From assembly GCA_003344405.1 (NCBI GenBank), contig NOWV01000252.1, positions 1 through 64,000 on the forward strand: a stretch of 64,000 bases of DNA, in the 5' to 3' direction. Of the stretch, positions 46,096 to 57,703 are shown piece after piece (positions within the stretch are counted from its first letter, which is position 1; each line of letters begins with the position of its first letter). A program made the position numbers and the translations under genes. The DNA is from Trichoplax sp. H2 (lineage: Eukaryota > Placozoa > Uniplacotomia > Trichoplacea). The notes beneath the pieces were generated by a model. That model had not been told where the DNA came from. It saw only the letters and a list, made by a program, of their open reading frames with translations, and made no database searches.

Positions 46096-49094
46096 CTTCG
46101 TGATCGGTAACACGAATCAACAAGTAGTGCGAAATATCAACTGAACAAAGTAATATAGAGACCAAAATTCATTATCATTATAAAGCAACAATAATAGCAA
46201 AATCTTATAAATACGTCAATCCATCCAAATTTGAATACACTATCCAGCGGAGAGGAATAAATTATTTAATTATTATTTAGCGAACAATGAAGCTAGCGAT
46301 TTGGATTGTTAACACAGAATATAATTGGAGTTTCTGTCAGCAACAAGAAAATGACCTTTGCTTTGTAAAGTACTTTAACTCTTTTCTGACGACCATATAA
46401 TCTTACGAAATAAGAAGACGTCATAAGCTATGTAAATAAAACTAAATAAGCTTTAATTTGAATAGTATATTAAAATAAAATTAATGGAGTTAATATGATT
46501 TTAACTAGATGGTGGTGACTAATATATAATACTATTTACATTAACAAGAAACCTGATTCCAACATCGTAAATTTCGATTCTAATTCTGCATGAGCATGCC
46601 TGTAATATGCCTAGATTGATAACAAAGATCCCATTCAATTTTCAATCCTGTGTCTAATCTATTAAAACTGGTCATCCAATGAAAAGAAATGCCCTATCTG
46701 CATTAATCCACGCCTTTAATACAGGTATGCTTTGGATGGGTATAGTCTAGGCTGATACACCGGTACTTTATATAAATTTCATTATCTCATTGTCACAGCT
46801 GCAGTCGTAGCTCACACAATTTTGCTTTTTTATTGCATACTTAGTCCAATATTGAGGACTACCAAGTGTCTATAATCCCTATAATCTAGAGAAACTACCT
46901 TATGAAGCAAATCATAAAAGCTATTCTACGTTTTAAGTAAAAATCTTGGCTAAAAAAAGGGCTTCTACTACGGCTTCCTTAATTTAACCTAAAGCCAGTT
47001 AGCGGGCTACTGCATGTAACCCTATCACGATCTCACAGATAAATTTCTTATCGCAGCTATTACAATGTCACCAAAACTCTATTATATTCATCGCACTCAC
47101 AAATCCTATTACTATTTACACGAATACATGAACTTAAGAAGAGGTGAGAAAACAAGCTAAAAGGAGTCATTTAATGAGGGTGACAATTGAGCGAAATTTT
47201 TCAAACACATTATAAATTTAACCCAATTAAATACTGCCTATATATTGAAAAAGCAGAAAAAATTAATACGGTTCAGTATGAGAGCTTTATTAGTGATCAA
47301 TCTTTTCTAAAAGTTGTTTTATCTACGCACTAGGTAAGCTACCGTCATTTTATTATAGCTAACGAAATTCCTTAAACGTCTAACTTATTAGTAAAAGAGA
47401 CGTAATTATTAAGACATTCAGCTGTACTACCAAAATTAAACCAAGAATGGGGATGCTACAAATCTCCTTTGTAATAAGAAACCGGGTCTTAAACACCATC
47501 TTCACTGGTACTCATGTTCCCAGCTAACTTAGGGACCTATCGTAGTTGAACTAACTCTCAGCTACACAAATAAGCTACTAAGGAGTAATAGGTTTAAATA
47601 CTTCACTTTATTTTCGTTAAACTTAGTCGTAAAATGTACTAAAGAAAAACGTAAGAATATTCTTAGCAATAATAGTCAAAGATCCTGCAAGTGACCAACT
47701 GGAACTGAGCAGCTAAGCTAGTGCTCGGCTTTTTATAGTCTCGGCCAACGCCGATGGTACACTTGTGAATATTCTTGACATAGTGACTTACACAGTACAG
47801 TATACATATCCTAGTGTAGCAACTAGAGCCTCAAGGTTCTGTAAAGTAATTGACCTTACACTTAATGTGTTATTAATTAACGTTTACTGACTAAGCGTGT
47901 TAGCTCCGACACGTCAACAATATTGAACTTTCTGATACCTTGGCAATAACAAGTACTTATTAATAAACATTAATATCTAATAAGCTATAGAAGCAAACAA
48001 TAATTTAAATCAGATATTTTAATTAACATAGCAATTAATATTTCGGAGCATGGCTCCATAACAGGGGAAAAAATTACATATATAATAGTAGCACAATAAT
48101 TTCTGCAATTTATCATATACTTATGGCTGTATTGCACGGGTTGCTAGCCCTAGGTTCGTAATCCGTCACCTCAAAATTCTAAGTTGTTAAAATCGAGAAA
48201 ATCCCTAAGGCGACACAAAATAGTCAACACCGTATTATTGACTTCTAACAGTTAAGTTTTTTTAACGTCCGTGTGTCTTACGTTAGCGAAGAATTCCAAT
48301 TTCATCGCCTCATAATAGCAGTCGAAATGGCTAAGATAAACCGGATAATCGACTTAGCCTCCACGATACTATACAATTTTACAAATTATCATCAATTGCT
48401 CCTCTACATAAGAGTCATCAATCACATTAGTGCAGTGCTGAATAACAGTACCTAATATGGCTATCAGCTACGGCATTATATAGTTCTTTTATTTATAGAT
48501 AATTTCATCGGATGTTCGTGTATTTAAACAATTGGTTTTTCTTTTATGAGAGTCTTTTCTGCTATATTTTAGAAAGAGCCCATTATGAAATATTTGCTGC
48601 AAAACGTAAAAATAGTCTATAAAATTTTTTATTAAATGCGGTACTACCTTAACTATGAGCTTCCTGGCGTTAACCGTTAATCGGTGAAATAAGAACGACA
48701 TTAAGATACTTGACTTTTATCCGAACAATTTACGGAAACATAGATTCTATAGCTTTAATTAAAAATAAAATCTTCATCTATAACACCTTTAAAGTTCCAT
48801 GCATAAATTCAGTATCAAATTCGATTAGTAGATTCTCCAATATTTTAAACTGTGGCACATACATAGTAATCATATAAAATAGTTCGTAAAATTTATCTAA
48901 TAATAATTCCTCTTATCGTATTAAACAATTGCACGAGATGCTAATGGTACTCGGTACAGGTTTAATTTAGAAATCCACGACATGAGAATAAAGTCGACTG
49001 TTTTTGCCTTAAACTATCTCTCGTAGTATACCACATATTGGATCTCAATCCGATGCATTTATTTTACAATTTCATTGTATTCCTGTAATTTTAA
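46096..49094. other. Intergenic between SLCO gene 2 and a GPCR; no gene seen
   Basis: AT-rich sequence with only short random open frames (48273-48455 on plus, 48489-48701 on minus), lacking domains. The minus strand carries AATAAA at 49063-49058, about 32 nt downstream of the GPCR stop, a plausible poly(A) signal. The rest would include the promoter of SLCO gene 2. Confidence 0.4.
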
Positions 49095-50042
49095 TTATGA
49101 AACTAATGATAAGGGATCATAGTAGCACTTTTTAAACCGATTAATGAATTCCCTTTTAATATCTAAATTAAAAGCGATGGAAAATATAGGATGCAATATA
49201 ATATATATCATCGATACTACCCGAGCTATCATTACCGGTAAGACTAGAGTAGAATTCCGAGTTGAAATTAAATAAATATATAAAACAACAAATGGAAAGA
49301 ACGCAATGAATGACACACCTAGAATAGCTCCCATTTGACATATAGATTTTCTACGATTTAATACACGGTAATTAATTGGATTTCCTTGACTACTGGATAT
49401 AGAAGATGGCCACAACTTTAGTGAAAATAAACCTGTTTTACAAATAACTGCTATATGGATCAAAATAGCTAAAATTGGTGGAAAGATGAGCATTAATGGT
49501 AATATGCAAACATTGTAAAGGACATTTTTATAAAATTCTATAGACCAAGAAATGCAGTCTTTCCCGGTCACAGAAAGATCAATTATCAACGGTAAATAAG
49601 TAACGCAAACGGGAATAGACCAAATTATCGTTAAAACTACGATCATGTTTCTCTTTATAACGAATCTTTGGTATTTAAATGGATGAGTAACGGCATAGTA
49701 TCGCTCAGTACTTATAGCAGCTACATGTATATTTATAGCACCCATCAAACATATCTCGGAGGGTTTTCCAAAAATGCAAGTAACCAAGTATCGGCGAAGT
49801 GGCTCAACAGTAAATGTAGATATTAATTCAGTTGAAATCAATAACAAAGATAGCACAGTAGTAGCTATACAACTACTATATATAATAGCCTTAGAGGATT
49901 CTCTTAAAGATGCCGTAGTCATAAACAGATAAAGTAGTAATGCATTTGGAATGAGCGATAGGCTTGCCACGATCGTTGATCCTTGAGAGATTGAAATAGG
50001 CAGCGTAATATTGTAGATATGTAGAATAAAATACTGATCCAT
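49095..50042 (-). CDS. Intronless class-A-like GPCR, 315 aa (receptor 1)
   Basis: The ATG at 50042-50040 gives a short extracellular N-terminus (about 20 residues with one N-x-T site). Seven hydrophobic segments follow. TM1 contains SLSLIPNALLLYLF. TM3 ends INIHVAAISTERYYAVTHP, where TER replaces the usual DRY. TM4 is IVVLTIIWSIPVCVTYLP. A long TM5 contains ILPLMLIFPPILAILI. TM6 is GVSFIAFFPFVVLYIY, without the Cys-Trp-x-Pro core. TM7 is MIYIILHPIFSIAF, where HPIFS replaces NPxxY. The conserved Cys pair may be CIFGKPSEIC (before TM3) and KDCISW (loop 2). There is only a short tail. Ligand and G-protein coupling are unknown. It is paralogous to the receptor at 55184-56128. Confidence 0.88.
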   Translation of the reverse strand: MDQYFILHIYNITLPISISQGSTIVASLSLIPNALLLYLFMTTASLRESSKAIIYSSCIATTVLSLLLISTELISTFTVEPLRRYLVTCIFGKPSEICLMGAINIHVAAISTERYYAVTHPFKYQRFVIKRNMIVVLTIIWSIPVCVTYLPLIIDLSVTGKDCISWSIEFYKNVLYNVCILPLMLIFPPILAILIHIAVICKTGLFSLKLWPSSISSSQGNPINYRVLNRRKSICQMGAILGVSFIAFFPFVVLYIYLISTRNSTLVLPVMIARVVSMIYIILHPIFSIAFNLDIKREFINRFKKCYYDPLSLVS

Positions 50043-53000
50043 AGTCTATTGAACTTATAAGCAGTTAAGATATGAACGAGATCTTCTTCAAATCAATTAC
50101 TTTTAGTATATTACCGAAGATTTTACTTGATGATTATCGAAATAATCTAAAAAGCGACGTAAAGAAGCTTGAGTCATCTAATATATATCGAAATTTATCT
50201 ACATGAAATATCTATGAAATGATTCTTTTAAGGGCCAGCTGATGTACATGCATTGCTTTTAAATAACTACAATCGGTAACCAAAAATTCCAAAAGGAGGA
50301 TGGAGTATATTACATCTCGAGTTATCGCTATAGCTTCTGCTAACCAACAGCAAATCTAAATTCGAATTGTGAAATTAACATATATAAATTTTTTACTAGA
50401 GTTAAATAAGTAGTAAATAAAATTACTCAGAAATTACAAATTAACACAAACTTAAAGGCTCTAAGCAGTCATCATTCTATTATAACAGTGATATTAAGTA
50501 TCGTAAATGAAAATCATTCGAAACATATGAGTAATCATTATGCAGACTAAAGCCATTAGTAAAGCTTATCAATAAAATGATAAATACTTTACATCGATAC
50601 CGGTATTGTAAAAAATATGGAATGAACAGTATACAGTACGTGCGACTTAATCCCAAATAATTTCTATGTTTTATTAAAGATAACTGTCACAACAGTAAAA
50701 GTTAAGATTATCACAACTCAAATAATGAAATCATTTTCTAGCTTGTGCATTTTAAAATTTCAGCAAACTTTTAGACTAAAGTAATCGATTAATTATCTAT
50801 AATATGATCGATGACCACCTAAAAAATAATGGAAATTTATTTTTCTTGATCGCGATACCACTTTACCAACAGTACTTGAATTTAAAGAATAAAAAAAACT
50901 AAAATTTAGTAAAAGTTATTGTTGATCTTGGATTATAAATCTTATAACGTAAAAATTTGGAGGCATTTTCGATGAGTTTACGTTAAATTTAATTTTTGTT
51001 TACATTTAATTGCTGCACAAAATATTCTAATGTGACATTTGGTTTTGATAAGACTATGAGACTTTACTTAAAGCAGGAGAAGCAGTTTCAAATTAACAAA
51101 AAAGAATTACTATAGACTCAAAGATTGTTTAATTTTGAGTTTGACCTTAAGTTTACCTTTAATATTTATCATGTTATTTACTCCGAGGTGGAAATCTAAA
51201 CGACAACTTCGGCAATCTGTGGTACAATTTTAAACCTGTTTCATTTTAATATAGTAATGAGATCTTCTTCCATACTTCAATTAATTATATCAAACTAGAC
51301 AGCTGCACCAAAATACAGTGGAAAAAGACACGGAAATCATCACCAATAGGAAAAAATAATCTTATTTTATAATAAGCAGCAGTGAATCTATCTAAACCTG
51401 AAAGCTAACGTTGAACGTCATTTCAATTAAATAGATATCTACAGTAGCAGATTTCTTTTATAAGCGAATTTGTATCGTAATAAAAGTGATACTATTTGAA
51501 TGATGTACTCTTCTATAGTCTAAAATGACACCTAATATTGATGCAAATTAATGCAATAATAATCGAAAAATTTTTTGACCAGCTAGTGCTTTAGCCATCA
51601 TTTCAAAGAGGTAAATGTTGCAATCAATATATATTTCGTCTAATTATAGTTATCCCTCCTTAAATCTGGTTGCTTTTATGTAAATTAAGAGATGATTTTA
51701 GAATTTACACGACGTCAAAGTTATCTAAGATCAGCATGTTATAAGATTCACAAATTTAGTAAAAGCTTTAGAAAAATCATACCAATCAAGAGTTGAATAA
51801 CGAAATCGCCTTGCAATACTCTATTTCCTAATTTGAATTAATCAACACTTACAGTAAATAATTTGGTTTAAGGCAGTTAATTAAATGAGTATTATTGCAC
51901 AGGCAGTTCGATCGAAGCAGTAAAAATATCATTTACATTAAAGGATACTATCGGTTTGCCAGCGTAAGATCAAACAATTTTAACGCTAGGTTGAGGTATT
52001 CATAAAATAATTCGCTAAATATTCTAATCGTAAACAGACTTAGTGTGAACAGCCATGAGCATAATAATAAATCAGAAGACATACCTAGTACAAGGACATA
52101 CGGAGCAAATGCTGAACTAATTTTGAAATAGATTCCTTAAAATCTAAAATCAATTTGGTGGTAATTTTGTAGGCTTCAATGGATGACAAGGTATCATCAG
52201 TAAAGAAACCCAAAAGCATTTTATTTAATAATATTGATTGAAAGTGATTTTTTAACTATCTCATGGTGGATCTTAATTGTTTCTACTGTAACAAATCTAT
52301 TGTTTCAGAATTTTCCTTATCAATTCATCTATGTGTTTTGTCTTAGTTTTATCTTTTTCGTCTAAATAATAGAACATTATAAGCTTTGCAGATGTATAAT
52401 AGAATAATATTAAATTTTTTCAATTCACTTCATAACCCGTTATCTACACTTTTCAAGCATGCTATTAACTCTAATTATGAGGATGCATATTCCATTAAGA
52501 TAGGTTTTGACTAGGATTATTTACAGATGACAGATTTTGCTCAGCCTAATAAAGCTTTCTGAAGAAAAATTACCCTCAAATTGGAGTAAATTCATGACAG
52601 TATAGCGGTTTAAAATCATCCTATGAGTACTATAACTGTTACAGCGTACAATATTCTAGAATTGGCACTTTACTTTCACCCTTCACAGTTCTTTAATTAA
52701 CAAAGTTCGAAAGCTTAATCGGCATTCTAAGTATCATGATCCTTTATTGTACTTTGCTCGGTATTTGGAGGACAATTATCTTATTCAAGTCTACAATAGA
52801 TAAATTCCGTGTTACTCTTTAATTTAACTTCCCAATAAGACCTTGTCAGATTAAAAGTGCAACTTGAACTACAGTTAAACTGACTTTAATTTTAATAGAT
52901 CTCTTAGTATAGAAGTTGCGATGAACTGCAACCACTTCTCTAATCGAACAGACTCATACTTACAACTCTAAAAAATTTTAAGGTAAATTCAACTCCAATT

Positions 53001-55183
53001 AATTGCTGGCATATTTAACTATCTGTATTATATTAAATTATAGCAACTAGAGACTGATAAATTTACCGTAAGTTATTTAGCAGGCGCCATAGAGTGAAAA
53101 AACTGTTATATAGAATAATACGAACGGTCTTGTAATATCTTATTTGAAATTACGATTTCGTATGGTATTTTTCGTACTTAATTAAATTAATTAATTTAGA
53201 AGTAATACAGAAATATCATTTTTATAGTAATGAAAAAGCATCAGTAATTTATTCTATATTTCCATTAGTATATGGTTTTAATCATTTTACCTATAAGTAC
53301 AAGACCGAATACCTGGAGAAACAATTTCTTTCTTCGCTACTTTTTAATGTAACCGAAGTTATACTAATTCTCCTAAAGAAATTCAATTGAAGCCAGATAT
53401 TGTGATTAACCTAATTCTTTCTCCTATATATAAGCTTTCATATATTGAGCTTTTTTAATATTGTAATATTTTAGCTTAATAATCTTTTTTCTAGTAATTT
53501 TTTAACAGGCAAAGTTTTAAGTAAACTAGCTGGAATACATGAACCTAAATGCTCATCTCTTGTAACATTAATTAACAATTTTAACTGTTCTATTTTCTCT
53601 ATTATGTAGCGATTGCATTCTAATGCAAGTGAATTCAGCCTATCTACACTAAATGTTAAATAAATATTTTACATAAAGGCTAATAAATTTCGCTAGTTTT
53701 TGATTCGATACCTTCCCTGTAATAGAAATGATAAGAATCCTTTTCGGTAGCTTGATTATGTTCGCTATATTTTTTTATATAAATCACAGCTATGCAATCA
53801 AACTTTCTTCGTGATTCAGTATTACCCTAGACATCGTAGCGAAGCAGTTTATCTTTTAGTAGAAACTTCCAGGAACTCTTAGAATGAGACTGCAGAATGC
53901 CAAATTTTACTCCAAACAATAAATTCATTCTATGCTTATTATATATTTGCAACTTTAAGAAATAATGTTCAATTTTAGATTTCACGAAAAGTGGCAGCAT
54001 ATCCAGCAATTTCATTGAAAATCAGCAAGGGAATCATCTTTTGAACTATTTAACAAAACTGCAAGTCACTCTTTACGAGCTCAATCCTTCCTAAACATAA
54101 GATGAATCTGACCACTTCAATCGAAATACAGCATTAATTCACTAATGAATACGATCATTGTGACGAAGGCCTTTATTCTCTTTGAGATTTACAACAGTAT
54201 AATTTAGATCAATTCTTGAATTATCTGCAAATAGTTTTACACATTAGATTTCGTCAAATTTTAGAAGTTTCTTTTAATTATCAATAGCTTTATTATATAA
54301 TAAATGACGGTAATCAAATTTTTAGGGAAGTTCACTTAAAGAACCGGTCTAAAACTGACCAACTCAACATAAAGCTACGTCTATAATAATATCTGAAATA
54401 TTGTTGATTTCCACTTCTGTATATCCTTTAAGCGTCATACTAGACTGTCGGTGAGGGTATTCTCTTCCATATTATCCGTACAATCTGTCAATCACCCGTA
54501 ATCTTGCTTTAGATCATAACACCAGCCAATATCGAATGCATGTTCATAAAACTTAACACATTTGATAACTGCTAATCTAAATGGGAACTTCTGATCACAA
54601 ATATCTTCTTGGCCATTACAAAATTTATGCTATTATATCACTTACTTTTTTTAGTTTAGTTACAGAAGCTATATACATGTATATCGAATTTGATCCATTT
54701 AAAAGATCGATCAGCAATTGACAATAAGCAATGTCTTTCTTTTGTCATATAAATGTGCGGGCTTACACAACACTTCCGATCCAAAGGGTCATAAAAGGAA
54801 CTATACTTTACTCATTTATAATATGTTAGACAAGCGTATTTACGATAAGCGCAATATATTATTTCTATCTACTTAATCGTTAAAATTAAAAGATAATATT
54901 TTATTCTTACTTATGCTAAATATATAAATTTTGTATCGCATTTAGCATCATTGTACACTGTTAAAGGGATAATTTATAGGAAGGACAAATACGGGTGATA
55001 AGTTTCTCGAATAAATTATGCTGCCAACAATGTCATATCTAGCGATAATGACTAGTTCAATTAAAATAATAATGTTCAACATATCATGTACTATATGAGC
55101 TTACGAGCTCAAACTCCAACAGAAAACAGTTATAGTAGATTAGAACTAGATGAGCATATTTCTCATATTTTTTTCGTTCAGCA
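50043..55183. other. 5.1-kb intergenic region, no gene seen
   Basis: Uniformly AT-rich sequence without recognisable exons, transposon termini or tandem repeats. The only listed open frame (53827-54015, minus, 62 codons) has no domain. Degenerate GPCR remains between the two paralogues were looked for and not found by eye. Confidence 0.4.
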
Positions 55184-56128
55184 TTACTTCCATTGGCAAT
55201 AAATATTCTTACACATCTTTAAAAACTCGACCTTAATTGCAGATCTAAATGCAATTGCAAGTACGGGATGAAATATCATATACGTAATGCAAAACTGTGT
55301 AGCAACGTACGTTGGTAAAACAAGATCAGGTTGCAAAGAGACAACCATGAGCGTATATAAGACATAAAATGGAATAAAGGCAATCATGTAAATACTTATA
55401 ATCAATACCATTTGAAGAATTGCTTTCCTGTGTAAAAGTATTAATTTGTATGGAGATAAATAACATAGCTCATAATTTGCCGTTGTTTCTAGGCAAGTTT
55501 TATGCTGTAATGAACAAATTCTTTGAATAATAACCGAGTAACTCAGGAAAGTAATCACTAAAGGTAAGAAAACTACAATCGGCAATAAAATGAAATCTAT
55601 ATGATGAGAAACTCCTTCTAAATCGTACCAACCACTGCATTTACTACCATGAACAGAAATATTTACTATAAAAGGTACAAGTATGCTACAAATTGGGATA
55701 ATCCAACAAAGAATTAGTAAGATCATGATATTATAGCAAGTAGCGAGACGTTGGTATTTAAATGGATAGACTATCGAGTAAAGTCTTTCTAAACTTATTA
55801 AGCAAGTATGAATGTTAAAGATACCAACACATGTCAGTTCGCATGGTTGACCAGATATGCAATTAATAATCTCCCGTATTTCATTTTTTTCGATACTGAT
55901 CGAAGCAGCCGTATTAAAGAAAATTAGCAATACCATAAGCAATACAGATGCACAACTGCTGCAGAGAATAGCATTAGTCGGTGTTCTTAGCTGACTCTTC
56001 GCCAAAATAAAGGCAATACAGAATAAATTTGTTATGAGTGCTGCAATTGATATAATAGCAGCCACTAAATATGTAACAGAACTTGAAACTTCTGTTCGGT
56101 TATTAAACTCCTGACTCGATAAGTTCAT
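55184..56128 (-). CDS. Intronless class-A-like GPCR, 314 aa (receptor 2)
   Basis: The ATG at 56128-56126 begins an N-terminus with two potential N-glycosylation sites (NLSS, NRTE). TM1 contains ISIAALITNLFCIAF. TM3 ends FNIHTCLISLERLYSIVYP, where LER replaces DRY. TM4 is ILLILCWIIPICSILVP. TM5 follows a KCSGW loop. TM6 is ISIYMIAFIPFYVLYTL. TM7 is TYMIFHPVLAIAF in place of NPxxY. Shared blocks with the 49-50 kb receptor (NIHxxxIS.ER, YPFKYQRL against HPFKYQRF, GSKCSGW against GKDCISW, FHP/LHP in TM7) show common descent. It sits in the same orientation 5 kb away, suggesting tandem duplication. Ligand unknown. Confidence 0.88.
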   Translation of the reverse strand: MNLSSQEFNNRTEVSSSVTYLVAAIISIAALITNLFCIAFILAKSQLRTPTNAILCSSCASVLLMVLLIFFNTAASISIEKNEIREIINCISGQPCELTCVGIFNIHTCLISLERLYSIVYPFKYQRLATCYNIMILLILCWIIPICSILVPFIVNISVHGSKCSGWYDLEGVSHHIDFILLPIVVFLPLVITFLSYSVIIQRICSLQHKTCLETTANYELCYLSPYKLILLHRKAILQMVLIISIYMIAFIPFYVLYTLMVVSLQPDLVLPTYVATQFCITYMIFHPVLAIAFRSAIKVEFLKMCKNIYCQWK

Positions 56129-57069
56129 ATTTTATAAAGGTAATCGAAACTTATTTTTTGAAAGCTCGTCAGCAATCGAACTGATAGTAAAATAACCTAA
56201 AAGGACGTAAGGAAAGTAATGGAATTAGAAATATTCAATCCGATAATCTTAAAATTTACGTACGGTATCCACAGAGACTATCTAAGAGTAACCTGAGATT
56301 GCCTCCGCATAAAGGTTTATATGACCATAAATCTAGTAAGTTTGTAAGTTAACTTTTGTATTCTGTTATGTTACGAAAAGTGTTTAACACTCATAAGAAT
56401 ATCAAAAGTGATACAACAGCTGTTAAAATCAATTACTTCAACATTATAGCCTCTACTAACGGAATTATATAAAATTGGAGCATCATTTATGATTAGGATG
56501 TGATGAATTTTCAATAAATAATAATAATGCTTAGTGCACAATATTGCAATAGTGCACAATAGTTCATTCTTTATATAATAGAGATTTTTAAGAAACAGTG
56601 GCACCAAATTTACGATAGCAGGTAACCCTTAGCAGCCCTGACGAAAATGATAGAACATTTGACCATAAGAATACATTATGCAACTGATAAACTGTTATCT
56701 TACAACATCAAATATGCCATAAGGCTAATATCAAAATAAATCTGTTATTTTTGTAGATACTGCCATTACTTTGATATCTAATTTACTATACTTCTATTTT
56801 AATTTATTAAATCTGATAAAATATAACTTAATTCTCTAATCAGAGCTTACCGGGAAATTTCAATAATATTTTTCGTAACAAACTTTACAGTAAAGCTATC
56901 TTACAGAAAAAATAAATTAAGCGTGTAAATTATCTATAAAGTACCCATCAATCAGAGAATAAGCAAGATTCTTATGACAAATATTGTTTTCGTCATTTCC
57001 GTTCAGCTAGTAACCATTTCATTCGTTACAATGATTGTAGTACGATGAAATCGTATTGGGTAACCCTGT
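56129..57069. other. Intergenic upstream of GPCR receptor 2; no gene seen
   Basis: AT-rich sequence expected to contain the promoter of the receptor. The open frame at 56371-56607 (minus, 78 codons) lacks any domain. Confidence 0.35.
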
Positions 57070-57703
57070 TGTTACAGTGTAATACACTGTAATATCGAGA
57101 TCATAGTAGAAACATCCACGTTAGGATAATTTTGTTGATTTACCCTTATATAAAGAGTTTTTTATTTAGATATGTGATATTTAAATATAACACTAGCTTT
57201 TATAGCGATATATACAACCTATTGAAATTAGAAGTTTAATTAGGAAATTGAGAATAATATTCTTACAATTCAAATCCTTGTGATTGAAACTTATTTATGA
57301 TAGATTGTGGATTATCGTAGAAATGTTTTGTGAGAGGACATATTGTAATCTGACAATTTTATATTAGTCATTCGATATCTATGTTCGTAAATACTGTTGT
57401 CTTCATTAGATAGCGGCAGATAAAATTAGCTTTTGATTCATTATCAGGTTTCAACGGTAATATTGCTAACTAGGGTGTCTTTGCTATTGTAAAAGAGTAA
57501 ATAAATGCGATAAATCGTATGATTAAGTTAGCTCTTATGATTAGTGTTTAACGTAAGATACGAGGCATCGAAGTCTTTTTGTAGTCTACTAGTATAGGAA
57601 AAGTGTTCCTGAAAGAGTAGATACGGCTTCCTGATACGTGATTCAGGGAATCGACTGATTGATCGTGCATTACGTTATCTTGTTGCAAAGTTGTTTTGTA
57701 ACA
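57070..57703 (+). mobile_element. Family A hairpin-ended transposon, copy 6 (near-consensus)
   Basis: The left end TGTTACAGTGTAATACACTGTAA is almost self-complementary. The right end GTTGCAAAGTTG..TTTTGTAACA is also. Flanks are CCTGT and CCAGT, a 5-bp duplication with one change. The interior is continuous and close to copies 2 and 5. No open frame of note. Confidence 0.78.

Noticed and set aside
46093-46113. Upstream start of SLCO gene 2 at 46113 (and of gene 1 at 38783)
   Set aside because: Both codons are GTG; the first ATGs are at 46095 and 38771 and give first exons of identical length (760 nt).
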